A stretch of 51,375 bases of DNA from an uncultured Pelagibacteraceae bacterium (GTDB lineage: Bacteria; Pseudomonadota; Alphaproteobacteria; Pelagibacterales; Pelagibacteraceae): positions 1 to 51,375 of the forward strand of contig CACHDJ010000005.1 of assembly GCA_902578525.1 (NCBI GenBank), written 5' to 3'. Within the stretch, counting starts at the first letter, position 1. The number at the start of each line of letters is the position of its first letter. A program made the position numbers and the translations under genes. This document shows, piece after piece, positions 36,273 through 45,533 of this stretch. The notes beneath the pieces were generated by a model. It was given only the letters and a program-made list of their open reading frames with translations, was not told where the DNA came from and made no database searches.

Positions 36273-38362
36273 TAAAGAACATCTCTCTTTCCAACATGAT
36301 TTGCTTTGCTTACAATCCCCTCATCCTCCATCATATCAATTATTCTTGCAGCTCTATTGTATCCTATTTGTAATTTTCTCTGTAAAAATGATGTAGATGC
36401 TTTACCCTCTGATTTTATAATTTCTAAAGCAGCCTCATAAAGCTCATCTTTATCACCATTATTTTTTAAATTATCTCCAAGTTCTTTTTCGTCTGCAAAA
36501 TTTAATATTTCATCTACGTAGTCAGGTTCTGCCTGTAATCTCAAAAAATTATTTATTTTTTCTATTTCATTATCGGAAACAAAAGGAGCATGAATTCTAA
36601 TTATTCTATTTGCTGAAGACATATAAAGCATGTCACCTTTCCCTAATAATTGTTCGGCTCCTTGTTCTCCTAAGATTGTTCTACTATCAATTTTAGAAGT
36701 TACCTGAAATGAAATTCGTGTTGGAAAATTGGCTTTAATTGTGCCAGTTATGACATCAACACTAGGTCTCTGAGTTGCCATAATAATATGAATACCAGCT
36801 GCTCTAGCCATTTGAGACAATTTTTGAATATAATTTTCTATTTCTTTACCTGACACAAGCATTAAATCAGACATTTCGTCTACAACAACAACTATATAAG
36901 GCATAGCTAATTTATGTTTTGCATTATAACCATCAATATTTCTTACTCCTTCTTTTGTCATTAATTTGTATCTATTTTCCATTTCTTTAACTACCCATCC
37001 AAGGACAGACGTTGCTTTTTTCGCCTCTGTAATAACAGGACATAAAAGATGAGGAATTCCTTCATAAGCCGAGAGTTCTAACATTTTTGGATCTATCAAT
37101 ATAAATTTACATTTATCTGGGGTATGTCTGTAAAGAAGAGATAAAATAATTGTGTTAATACAAACAGATTTGCCTGAACCAGTAGTTCCGGCGATAAGTA
37201 AATGAGGCATTGAAGTTAAATCACCAACTATAGGTAGGCCAGATATACTCTTACCTAAAGCTATTGGTAATTTGATTTCTTTTTTTTTAAACTCAGCGTT
37301 ATTTAAAATTTCGCTTAAATAGACGTTCTCTCTTGATGAATTTGGCAACTCTATACCAACAGTATTACTTCCAGGTATAGTTGCTATTCTAGCAGATTCA
37401 GAACTTGTATTTCTTGCTATGTCATCTGACAAATTGATAATTTTTGAAACTTTAACACCAGCAGCTGGTTCGAACTCGTTTAATGTAACAACTGGACCAT
37501 GACTTACTTTTTTTATGTTACCATTTACACCAAAATCTAATAATATTTTTTCAAGAAATTTTGGCTCATTTGCTTCATTCTTAATAAAATTTTTTTTTTC
37601 ATTTTTTGAAGGAATTTTTAATAAATTCAAATCTGGGAGTTTAAAATTATTTTTTTCATTTTCTTTAATCTTTTCTGCTTTTATAAAAGGGAGATCTTCT
37701 TGGATTAGATTTTTAATTTCTTCTTGTGGAATATATTCACTTATAATTTCATTTTTATTTGTATAGTGTTTATTATTTTTCTTATTAACATAACTAATAA
37801 TTTTTTTTAAAAAGTTCCAAAATTTTTTTGGATTAAAATTAATACTTATTAGAAACAATACTGTGATTAAAAATAATAAAAAATAATATGATACTTGAGT
37901 TTGTAATTTAATTAAGTTGCCTAAAAAATTTTCGTTTAAGTAATTTCCTATAAATCCACCATTTCCATTAATATATAAGGAAAATGTATTTTTATAAAAA
38001 AAGCTTAAAAACAATGTTCCAACAACAGAATACAATACAGAAAAAAATAAATTTTCTATTACCAAAAAAAAATCTTTTCTTATAAAAATGTTAATACCTG
38101 TTAAAATAAAAGTTAAAGATATTAAATAAGAAACAAGTCCTATTGATTGAAAAAAAAGATCTGAAACATAGCTTCCATAAAATCCTAATAAATTTTTTAT
38201 TTCTGTATTTTCTGGGAAAATAAAATTAGGATCATCTGGAGAATAAGATAATAAAGCTATTAGCAACAATATTCCTGCGATCAAAATACCTATAGCTATA
38301 ATTTCAATCAATCTGTTAATTGTAAATAGTAAGACAGTATTGGCTATTTTTTTAATATTCAT
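36272..38362 (-). CDS. ftsK: DNA translocase FtsK
   Basis: Septal DNA pump that clears the terminus region before division. The 696 residues have four or five membrane segments in residues 10-175 and a short linker. The alpha/beta motor has FEPAAGVKVSKI, Walker A AGTTGSGKSVCINT (about residue 388), Walker B YIVVVVDEMSDLM and MATQRPSVDVITG. The C-terminal gamma winged helix (STSFLQRKLQIGYNRAARIIDMME) reads KOPS sites. It is shorter than the E. coli protein because the linker is reduced. Confidence 0.98.
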   Translation of the reverse strand: MNIKKIANTVLLFTINRLIEIIAIGILIAGILLLIALLSYSPDDPNFIFPENTEIKNLLGFYGSYVSDLFFQSIGLVSYLISLTFILTGINIFIRKDFFLVIENLFFSVLYSVVGTLFLSFFYKNTFSLYINGNGGFIGNYLNENFLGNLIKLQTQVSYYFLLFLITVLFLISINFNPKKFWNFLKKIISYVNKKNNKHYTNKNEIISEYIPQEEIKNLIQEDLPFIKAEKIKENEKNNFKLPDLNLLKIPSKNEKKNFIKNEANEPKFLEKILLDFGVNGNIKKVSHGPVVTLNEFEPAAGVKVSKIINLSDDIARNTSSESARIATIPGSNTVGIELPNSSRENVYLSEILNNAEFKKKEIKLPIALGKSISGLPIVGDLTSMPHLLIAGTTGSGKSVCINTIILSLLYRHTPDKCKFILIDPKMLELSAYEGIPHLLCPVITEAKKATSVLGWVVKEMENRYKLMTKEGVRNIDGYNAKHKLAMPYIVVVVDEMSDLMLVSGKEIENYIQKLSQMARAAGIHIIMATQRPSVDVITGTIKANFPTRISFQVTSKIDSRTILGEQGAEQLLGKGDMLYMSSANRIIRIHAPFVSDNEIEKINNFLRLQAEPDYVDEILNFADEKELGDNLKNNGDKDELYEAALEIIKSEGKASTSFLQRKLQIGYNRAARIIDMMEDEGIVSKANHVGKRDVL

Positions 38363-38423
38363 TTTGATGAATCAAATTATACACTTTGTATCATCTAATT
38401 TTTATTGTTAAAATTAATTTGTT

Positions 38424-39506
38424 ATGAAAGTTTGTATTATAGGTGATGGACTAATTAGTTTGGCGCTAGCTAGTGTTCTTATTAAAAAAGAAATATCAGT
38501 GGATATTTTGTTTAATAGAAAAAGTAATAGATACGACAAAATAAGAACTCTTGGAATCTCAAAATCAAATATTGATTATTTCAATAAAGAAATAATAAAT
38601 ATTGAAAAAAATTTATGGAAAATTAAAAAGATAAAAATTTTTACAGAGAAATCTTCTAATAAAGAAATTTTAGATTTTCAAAATAATGAAGAACAAATTT
38701 TTTCTATTATTAAAAATTACAAGTTATATGAAATTTTAAATAAAAATTTGAAAAAGAATAAACTCGTGAAGTTTAGAGATTTTATTAATTATGAGTTTAT
38801 CAAAAAAGATAAATATAAATTAATTATTGATTGTGACTCCGAAAATAAAATAACTAAAAGATTTTTTTCAAATAAAATTGAAAAAGATTATCATAGTTAT
38901 GCTTATACAACTATTATTAATCATAAAAAAATTCCTAAAAATGATATTGCATATCAAAATTTTACAAATCACGGTCCAATTGCTTTTTTACCTGTTTCTA
39001 ATAGTCAAACTTCAGTAGTTTATTCTTTTAGAAAAAAAAATTATGATAGCAATTTCAATATTAAAAATTTAATTAAAAAATATAATCCCAAATATTCGAT
39101 CTTAAAGATTCACGATCCTAACAGTATGGAATTAAATTCTTCAAATTTAAGAAAATATTATGAGGATAATATTCTAGCTTTTGGAGATTTGCTTCATAAA
39201 ATTCATCCTTTAGCAGGACAAGGATTTAATATGTCTATTAGAGATATTAAACTTTTATCAGATTTAATAGATCAAAGAATTAAGATTGGTTTAGATCTGG
39301 ATAGTTCTCTTTGCAAAGAATTTGCAAATAGTGCACAAGATAAAAATTATATTTTTTCAACGGGAGTTGATTTGATTTATGAATTATTTCATTTCGAGTC
39401 TAAATTGAAATCTAAGTTAATAGGTAGATCAATAAATATTATTGGTAAAAATAAATTTATAAATTCCTTTTTTAAAAAGTTCGCAGATAGTGGGTTGAGA
39501 ATTTAA
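38424..39506 (+). CDS. UbiH/COQ6-family FAD monooxygenase
   Basis: A 360-residue flavoprotein resembling ubiquinone-pathway hydroxylases. The N-terminal dinucleotide fold reads VCIIGDGLISLALASVLIKK, and the FAD-binding motif FGDLLHKIHPLAGQGFNMSIRDI lies at about residues 253-275 (positions 39180-39248). The central part is divergent. Which ring position it hydroxylates cannot be told. It starts 61 bases from ftsK on the opposite strand and converges with the Lon-N gene. Confidence 0.82.
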   Translation: MKVCIIGDGLISLALASVLIKKEISVDILFNRKSNRYDKIRTLGISKSNIDYFNKEIINIEKNLWKIKKIKIFTEKSSNKEILDFQNNEEQIFSIIKNYKLYEILNKNLKKNKLVKFRDFINYEFIKKDKYKLIIDCDSENKITKRFFSNKIEKDYHSYAYTTIINHKKIPKNDIAYQNFTNHGPIAFLPVSNSQTSVVYSFRKKNYDSNFNIKNLIKKYNPKYSILKIHDPNSMELNSSNLRKYYEDNILAFGDLLHKIHPLAGQGFNMSIRDIKLLSDLIDQRIKIGLDLDSSLCKEFANSAQDKNYIFSTGVDLIYELFHFESKLKSKLIGRSINIIGKNKFINSFFKKFADSGLRI

Positions 39507-39508
39507 AA

Positions 39509-40147
39509 TTATTGTAAAGTTGTATTATAATATTCATCATGAGTATAAGTAGAGAGTATTTCTGCTATTTTATCTTTTCTGATATCTAAATTTTTTGCTT
39601 CTAGCAATACTTGCTTTTCTTCTAAACTAAATGGAGATGCCATCGCTAAAGCATTTATTGTTTCATCTAAACTTTGTTTTTCTAAAGCTTTCCAATTAAT
39701 AATAAATCCTCTTTTATCAAATAATGTTTTTAAATCTTTAAAAATTAATTCTAAATCTGAGAATTTTAAATCTTCGCTTTTTTCATTTAAATCATTAAAA
39801 TAATTTTCATAATCAACTGCACATTTCCTATATTTTTCTATAGTCTTTAACTCACTTAAAATCTTAAATCTAATAATTCCCTTTAAATCAATTAGGTATC
39901 TACCATCGTCGGTCTCTTTAAAACTTGTTATTTTTCCTAAACAACCAATTTCATAAAGTTCAGGCTTTTCAACTTCAATTTTATTTTTATTTTTTGGTTG
40001 AACAATTCCTATTAGCTTCTCTGATTTCATAGAGTTATTGACCATGTCGATATATCTTGGCTCAAAAATTTGAAGTGGTACAGTAGTTTTTGGAAATATT
40101 ATAAAATTACTTAGTGGAAAAACAGCTATTTCATTTGGTAGTTTCAT
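39509..40147 (-). CDS. Lon N-terminal (LAN) domain protein
   Basis: A 212-residue protein consisting only of the Lon substrate-binding domain. It shows IAVFPLSNFIIFPKTTVPLQIFEPRY near the start, IGCLGKITSFKETDDGRYLIDLKG, and a helical end with KQVLLEAKNLDIRKDKIAEIL. There is no ATPase or protease part, as in the standalone LAN proteins common in alphaproteobacteria. The role is unknown; adaptor or substrate-binding functions are assumed for the family. Confidence 0.9.
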   Translation of the reverse strand: MKLPNEIAVFPLSNFIIFPKTTVPLQIFEPRYIDMVNNSMKSEKLIGIVQPKNKNKIEVEKPELYEIGCLGKITSFKETDDGRYLIDLKGIIRFKILSELKTIEKYRKCAVDYENYFNDLNEKSEDLKFSDLELIFKDLKTLFDKRGFIINWKALEKQSLDETINALAMASPFSLEEKQVLLEAKNLDIRKDKIAEILSTYTHDEYYNTTLQ

Positions 40148-40202
40148 TATTAAATATATTAATTTTAAAATTAAAATATACCTTTAAAAATATTATTAAT
40201 AA

Positions 40203-41054
40203 ATGATTTTTTGGATTGCCTCTTACCCTAAAAACGGAAATACATGGCTGAGGTCGCTTCTTAGTGCATATTATTACTCTAAAGACGGTGTTTTTATAAA
40301 TGATAAAATTCTTAAAAATATACCTCAATTTCCAGAAAAGAAATATTTTAGCAGTTTTGAGTATGACAAAGGTAATCCAATCTCTACCTCAAAGCATTGG
40401 ATTGAAGCTCAAGAAATAATTAACGAAGACAAAAAAGTAAGATTTTTCAAAACACATAACATTTATGGCTCAGTAGACAATAATAAATTTTCTAATAAAT
40501 CTAATACTATTGGAGCAATTTATATAATTAGAGACCCGAGAAATGTGCTAACTTCTTTAATGAATCATTTTGAAATGAGTCAAGAAGAATCATTAAAATT
40601 TATGTTAAATGAAAAAAAGTTTACATATGACTATTTTAAAAAAAATGATTATAGTGATTTTCAATTCATTAGTTCATGGGAAAAAAATTATAAATCATGG
40701 ATTAATAATAAAGATTTTCCAATTAAATTGATTAAATATGAAAATTTAATGAATGAGACATTTTTCGTAGTAAAAGATTTAATTAATTTTATAAATAAAA
40801 CTTGTAAAATAAATAATACATTTAACAAATTAAAAGCTCAAAATGCAATTCAAACAACTTCTTTTGAAAATTTAAAAAAAATTGAGAAGAGGGAAGGATT
40901 TTCTGAGTCTATAAAATCAAAAAATAAACATGATAAAATTCCATTTTTTCATCTTGGGCCAGAAAATAATTGGAAAAAAATTTTTGATCCTGAATTTTCA
41001 AATAGACTTAATATTATTTTTAAAGAAAGTTTAAAAGAACTAAAATATTCTTAA
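40203..41054 (+). CDS. Sulfotransferase, first tandem copy
   Basis: A 283-residue PAPS-dependent sulfotransferase. The start MIFWIASYPKNGNTWLRSLL is the 5'-phosphosulfate loop. GAIYIIRDPRNVLTSLMNH is the 3'-phosphate motif, and FLHL-type ending FFHLGPENNWKKIFD matches the family lid. No signal peptide is present. The acceptor is unknown. The gene after the tRNA encodes a clear paralogue. Confidence 0.88.
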   Translation: MIFWIASYPKNGNTWLRSLLSAYYYSKDGVFINDKILKNIPQFPEKKYFSSFEYDKGNPISTSKHWIEAQEIINEDKKVRFFKTHNIYGSVDNNKFSNKSNTIGAIYIIRDPRNVLTSLMNHFEMSQEESLKFMLNEKKFTYDYFKKNDYSDFQFISSWEKNYKSWINNKDFPIKLIKYENLMNETFFVVKDLINFINKTCKINNTFNKLKAQNAIQTTSFENLKKIEKREGFSESIKSKNKHDKIPFFHLGPENNWKKIFDPEFSNRLNIIFKESLKELKYS

Positions 41055-41071
41055 TTTATTTTTCATATTTC

Positions 41072-41099
41072 TTGCAATTATATAATTGAGAAATATAAT
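41072..41099 (+). promoter_or_regulatory. Promoter of tRNA-Gly
   Basis: TTGCAA (41072-41077), a 16-base spacer and a consensus TATAAT (41094-41099) lie 10 bases before the mature tRNA start. This is the best sigma-70-type promoter seen in the window and probably also drives the second sulfotransferase gene. Confidence 0.75.
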
Positions 41100-41109
41100 G
41101 TTTTTTTAT

Positions 41110-41184
41110 GCGGGCATAGCTCAGTGGTAGAGCGTCTCGTTGCCAACGAGAAGGTCGAGGGTTCGACCCCCTTTGCCCGCTCCA
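41110..41184 (+). tRNA. tRNA-Gly (anticodon GCC)
   Basis: Cloverleaf of 75 bases with acceptor arms GCGGGCA / TGCCCGC and D-arm AGCTCAGTGGTAGAGC. The anticodon arm is TCTCG / CGAGA around loop TTGCCAA (anticodon GCC), and the T-arm is GAGGGTTCGACCCCC. It carries an encoded CCA end at 41182-41184. It lies between two sulfotransferase paralogues; the downstream one starts 15 bases later. Confidence 0.98.
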
Positions 41185-41199
41185 TTAAAGATTAAAATT

Positions 41200-42036
41200 A
41201 TGATAATTTGGATTGCATCTTACCCAAAAAGTGGAAACACTTATGTTAGATCTTTTTTATCATCCTATTATTTTTCCAAGAAGGGAAAATTTGAATTTGA
41301 TTTATTGTTAAATATTAAGCAATTTCCTGCTTTGAGTTACTCAAATATAAAATCGTATACATTTTTAGATGCAGCAAATAATTGGATAAATAATCAAAAA
41401 AAATTTTTTAAAAAGGATCAATATTATTTTTTAAAAACTCATAATTCTTTAGAAGAATATTTTGGTAATAAATTTACAACTTCATCCGAAACCGCTGGAG
41501 CAATTTATATAATTAGAGATCCGAGAAATGTAATTACCTCCATGTGTAATCATTATTCATTAGATTTAGAAACTGCATTTAATAAAATGATAGATTCTAA
41601 ATCTTCTTTATCTTTTAAAACTGCTGATGGCGATTATAGTAATTTTACTTTTTTAGGGACATGGTCAGACCATTATAAATCATGGAAAAATAATGTGAAT
41701 TTTAAAACTTTGTTTATAAAATATGAGGATTTACAAGACAATGCTTATAATGAATTTACAAAAATTATTAATTTTATAGAGGAATTAAAAGGAACAAATA
41801 ATAAAATTAATGAAAAAAAATTAATTAACTCTATAAATTCAACTAGTTTTTCTAATTTAAAAAATAAAGAAAAATTGTACGGTTTTGGAGAAAAAGCAAT
41901 TTCTAAAAAGGGAGAGGAGATAAATTTTTTTAATCTTGGATTTAAAAATAAATGGGAAAAAATTTTACCAAAAGAAGTATCTGATAAAATTAAAGATAAA
42001 TTTTTAGATGAATTAAGGGAGTTTAAATATGAATGA
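41200..42036 (+). CDS. Sulfotransferase, second tandem copy
   Basis: A 278-residue PAPS-dependent sulfotransferase. The start is MIIWIASYPKSGNTYVRSFL with the 5'-phosphosulfate loop, the 3'-phosphate motif is AIYIIRDPRNVITSMCNH, and FFNLGFKNKWEKILP lies near the end. It is closely similar to the copy upstream of the tRNA. The open frame runs back into the tRNA to 41140, but the ATG at 41200 matches the family start. With only 15 bases after the tRNA CCA end, its message is probably released by tRNA 3' processing. It overlaps phhB by eight bases. Confidence 0.88.
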   Translation: MIIWIASYPKSGNTYVRSFLSSYYFSKKGKFEFDLLLNIKQFPALSYSNIKSYTFLDAANNWINNQKKFFKKDQYYFLKTHNSLEEYFGNKFTTSSETAGAIYIIRDPRNVITSMCNHYSLDLETAFNKMIDSKSSLSFKTADGDYSNFTFLGTWSDHYKSWKNNVNFKTLFIKYEDLQDNAYNEFTKIINFIEELKGTNNKINEKKLINSINSTSFSNLKNKEKLYGFGEKAISKKGEEINFFNLGFKNKWEKILPKEVSDKIKDKFLDELREFKYE

Positions 42037-42373
42037 ATTAAAAGATAAAAAATGTGTTCCTTGTGAAGGTGGAGCTGTTCCTTTTGATATTTCTGAAATT
42101 CACAAATATCAAAAAAAAGTTAATGATTGGAATATCATAAAAAATGAAAAAAATATTTTTCTTTTAGAAAAAGAATTTAGATTTAAAAATTTTTTAGAAA
42201 GTCAAAACTTTGTAAATAATGTTGGAAAAATTTCTGAGGAAGAGGGGCATCATCCAGATATTTTTTTTGGTTGGGGATATGCTAGAATTAATATAACAAC
42301 ACATGCCATAGAAGGTTTATCTGAAAATGACTTTATTTTAGCTGCTAAAATTGATCTAATTTCTAATGTCTAA
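42029..42373 (+). CDS. phhB: Pterin-4a-carbinolamine dehydratase
   Basis: Dehydrates the pterin carbinolamine made by aromatic amino-acid hydroxylases. The 114 residues contain the active-site SEEEGHHPDIFFGWGYARI and the late THAIEGLSENDFILAAKID. No aromatic hydroxylase gene is in the window, so the role here may be general pterin recycling. It overlaps the sulfotransferase upstream by eight bases and the purH stop by eleven. Confidence 0.92.
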   Translation: MNELKDKKCVPCEGGAVPFDISEIHKYQKKVNDWNIIKNEKNIFLLEKEFRFKNFLESQNFVNNVGKISEEEGHHPDIFFGWGYARINITTHAIEGLSENDFILAAKIDLISNV

Positions 42374-43898
42374 AATGTCTTGTTTTTGAAAATAATAAGA
42401 CGGTATTTGTTTCATTAGCAAATTTGATTACATCCTTATCTTTAATAGATCCAGCTGGTTGAACTATAGCCTTTACACCAAATTGAACTAACTTTTCAAT
42501 TCCATCAACAAATGGAAAAAAAGCATCCGAAGCCGCAACAATATCTGAATTATATTCAAAAAATTTTTTCATTTTATCGATAGCAATTTTACAACTATCT
42601 AATCTGCTAGGTTGACCTGAGCCAATTCCTATTGTTGTTTTATTATTTGCTAGCACTATTGCATTTGATTTTACATATCTACAAACATTAAAAGCAAAAA
42701 TTAAATCGTTAAACTGAGCTTGTGTTGGTCTCTTTTTTGAGACTATTTTAAAATCTTTTTTTGTAAAAACTTTGTTATCTTCAGATTGTATTAAAAAATT
42801 TTCATTAATTGAATGAAATTTTAAACTGTCTGTTATCATAAATTCTGAAGCATCAATTAATCTTATATTTTTTTTCTTTTTTAATAACTTTAAGGCAGAT
42901 TTTTCAAAGCCATTTGCAATTATAACTTCAAGAAATGTATTATTTAATTCTAAGGCCAGTTTTTTATTGATACTAAAATTACAAGACACTACTCCTCCAA
43001 AAGCACTTATAGGATCACATGAAAAGGCAGATCTATAACTTTCAACTTTATTTTTAATAGCAGATACGCCGCATGGATTGGCATGTTTTATAATAACTGT
43101 GCCTACATTTTTTGGTAGAGATTTAGAAATAATCAAACCAGCAAAAATATCATTATAGTTATTATAACTTAATTTTTTTCCATGGAGTTGATTTATTTTA
43201 AGTATATTACTTTTAGAGTATAAAGCACTCTCTTGATGTGGATTTTCGCCATATCTAAGTTTTTCAATTAAGCTACCAAAAATTATTTTCTTTTCTGGAA
43301 AAGAATTTTTAGTAATTTTGTTAAAGTAATCTGAAATTAGAGCATCATAATAGGCCGTCTCAGTAAATGCTATTTGAGACATCTTTTTTCTAAAAATTTC
43401 TGAAGTTGATCCTTTGTATTTTATCATTTCATTAATAAGTTCGTTGTACTGTTTATTTGAAGTTATGACTGTGACATCATGATAATTCTTAGCAGCAGCT
43501 CTAACCATTGCTGGACCACCTATATCAATATTTTCTATAATTTTTTTATTGTTAGTTGTTTTTTCTAATGTTTTTTCAAAGGGATAAAAATTTACAATTA
43601 CAAGATCTATATTTTTGAAATTATTTTTTATTAGATCTTGAAAGTGAGATTTTTTTTTCCTTTGATTTAAAATTCCTGCGTGAATTTTTGGGTGAAGTGT
43701 TTTAACTCTTCCTTCTAAAATTTCTGGTGAATTAGTGTATTGTGAAACTTCGGTACATTTAAATTTTAACTTCTTTATTTCTTTGAAAGTTCCATCAGAG
43801 GCAATGATTTCAACTTTTTGCTTTTTCAAAATATTTAATAAAGGCTTTAAATTTTTTTTATCTGATACAGAAATTAGTGCTCTTTTAATTTTTTTCAT
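42363..43898 (-). CDS. purH: Bifunctional AICAR transformylase / IMP cyclohydrolase
   Basis: Last two steps of purine synthesis to IMP. The 511 residues have the N-terminal cyclohydrolase part (RALISVSDKKNL, GRVKTLHPKIHAGIL, DLVIVNFYPF, ENIDIGGPAMVRAAAKN). The transformylase part has LRYGENPHQESALY, IIKHANPCGVS and IGSGQPSRLDSC. The late SDAFFPFVDGIE and VQPAGSIKDKDVI motifs complete it. It overlaps the heparinase-family gene by one base. Confidence 0.98.
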   Translation of the reverse strand: MKKIKRALISVSDKKNLKPLLNILKKQKVEIIASDGTFKEIKKLKFKCTEVSQYTNSPEILEGRVKTLHPKIHAGILNQRKKKSHFQDLIKNNFKNIDLVIVNFYPFEKTLEKTTNNKKIIENIDIGGPAMVRAAAKNYHDVTVITSNKQYNELINEMIKYKGSTSEIFRKKMSQIAFTETAYYDALISDYFNKITKNSFPEKKIIFGSLIEKLRYGENPHQESALYSKSNILKINQLHGKKLSYNNYNDIFAGLIISKSLPKNVGTVIIKHANPCGVSAIKNKVESYRSAFSCDPISAFGGVVSCNFSINKKLALELNNTFLEVIIANGFEKSALKLLKKKKNIRLIDASEFMITDSLKFHSINENFLIQSEDNKVFTKKDFKIVSKKRPTQAQFNDLIFAFNVCRYVKSNAIVLANNKTTIGIGSGQPSRLDSCKIAIDKMKKFFEYNSDIVAASDAFFPFVDGIEKLVQFGVKAIVQPAGSIKDKDVIKFANETNTVLLFSKTRHFRH

Positions 43899-45529
43899 TA
43901 AATCTTATTTAGTTGCCAAATAATATTTTCATTTTGATTATTAATAATTCCAGAAATAAAAATATTTTGATTTTGAATATAAGAATTTTTATTACCGAAA
44001 TATAACCCATTATCAATATTTATATCATAATTTTCACAATTAAATTTCCAACCCTCATCCCCAAGCTCAATTAAAATTGATTTATTATCCTGAGTTTTCA
44101 TTAATTTTACGTCTGGCTCGAGATGAAATCTTATTTCAAATCTAATATTTAAATTTTTCTTTTTACTAAGAATTTTATCAGTACCTATAAATTTAAATTG
44201 TTCAGGGTAAAACTCAATTACCCTTTCATGAATTGTGCTATATTTTTTTTGATAACCATCATGAGCAGAGTTTATCTTCCAATAATTTTTTTCAAAAATA
44301 ATATTTTTTTTTAATATTTTTAGATTATTTTTGATAAAAAATTTTTTTTTATTAATTCTTTTGTAAAGACAAGAAGAATTGTCATCAATAATCAAAGTGC
44401 TATGTGTTGCGGTTGATCTTGATAATTCAGCTAGCTTGATATTTTCTTTATTATAGTAACCACAATTACTTATCAATTTTTTTCCATTTGAATTTATCTC
44501 AAAAGATAAAGCTCCAGATTGATAATTCGTAGAAAATTTAGAGGATGGTGAAGAGCCCACGTCCATAACAATAGATACTTTTTTGTTACGTAAAATTGCA
44601 TACCCACCAAATTCTTTATTTTCATTTTTAAATTTATAACTTAATCTTTTAAGGTAGTGATCAAATTCAGAATTATTAGAAACATTATTTCCATTCATTA
44701 AAATATCAAATTCTATATTTTGCCATATAAATGCGTATCCTTGTCCAAGGTAATAAATAGTCTCGTTAATATCTTCAGGTATCTCAACCTGAGATTCTTT
44801 AAACCATTCTCTTATTAAAATAAAATATTTTAAATAAAAAACTAATTGTTTTATATTTCTCGATTTTGGAAATCCATAATTATCAAATGAAAATTTAGAT
44901 ATCTTTTTTAAAAGATTTAATCCATATGTTAGATAGTTTTTTTTGTCCTTGTAACTTAGACCAACTAATATTATTGCTGCACATCCAATCATTTTATCAT
45001 CTAATATTTCTGATTTGCTAATTTCATTAATTAAGTGGTTAGTTTGTTTTTGTATCATTTTGTCAAATTGATTTTGATATTTTTCATCATCTTCTTTGAT
45101 TGTTAAATTATGATTTGAAAGCCAAGCTATGATTCTTTTTGAGGTTAAATCCAACTCCCAACTTTTAGAATTATATTTAAAATTTTTTTTAATCCAGTCA
45201 GACACAATTTTTTGGGTATTTTTTTTAGACGATTTCAAATCTAAACTAAAGAACCAATAAAAATTATTTAACCTTCTAAAGTTTTCAGAATTTATATTTT
45301 TATTGTCCCACAAATTATCAATTGAAACATCTTCAACGTTAATTTTTTTTTTTTGATACTTAATTAAAGAGGAAAGTAGATGAGGACTTGGTTTATATAT
45401 TAAATTATTATTACCTATCTTAGATATTTTCTTGTCATAATAATTTGAATTAAGATAAATATTTCTCAAATGTTTTGAGAACGCATTGAGAAGTTGACTA
45501 ATGAAACTTAAGGGGTTTCTAAAAATCAT
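43898..45529 (-). CDS. Heparinase II/III family protein
   Basis: A 543-residue protein with an N-terminal alpha/alpha-barrel-like helical region and a beta-rich C-terminal part. The YQSGALSFEINSNGKKLISNCG and STATHSTLIIDDN segments, and the HDGYQKKYSTIHER stretch, resemble heparinase II/III domains. No signal peptide is clear. In alphaproteobacteria this gene commonly sits beside purH. The substrate is unknown; a role on cell-envelope polysaccharide is possible. It lies four bases from rpe. Confidence 0.85.
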   Translation of the reverse strand: MIFRNPLSFISQLLNAFSKHLRNIYLNSNYYDKKISKIGNNNLIYKPSPHLLSSLIKYQKKKINVEDVSIDNLWDNKNINSENFRRLNNFYWFFSLDLKSSKKNTQKIVSDWIKKNFKYNSKSWELDLTSKRIIAWLSNHNLTIKEDDEKYQNQFDKMIQKQTNHLINEISKSEILDDKMIGCAAIILVGLSYKDKKNYLTYGLNLLKKISKFSFDNYGFPKSRNIKQLVFYLKYFILIREWFKESQVEIPEDINETIYYLGQGYAFIWQNIEFDILMNGNNVSNNSEFDHYLKRLSYKFKNENKEFGGYAILRNKKVSIVMDVGSSPSSKFSTNYQSGALSFEINSNGKKLISNCGYYNKENIKLAELSRSTATHSTLIIDDNSSCLYKRINKKKFFIKNNLKILKKNIIFEKNYWKINSAHDGYQKKYSTIHERVIEFYPEQFKFIGTDKILSKKKNLNIRFEIRFHLEPDVKLMKTQDNKSILIELGDEGWKFNCENYDINIDNGLYFGNKNSYIQNQNIFISGIINNQNENIIWQLNKI

Positions 45530-45533
45530 TTAA

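Noticed and set aside
41140-41199. N-terminal extension of the second sulfotransferase into the tRNA gene
   Set aside because: The added residues are a translation of the tRNA; the paralogue starts at the equivalent of 41200.
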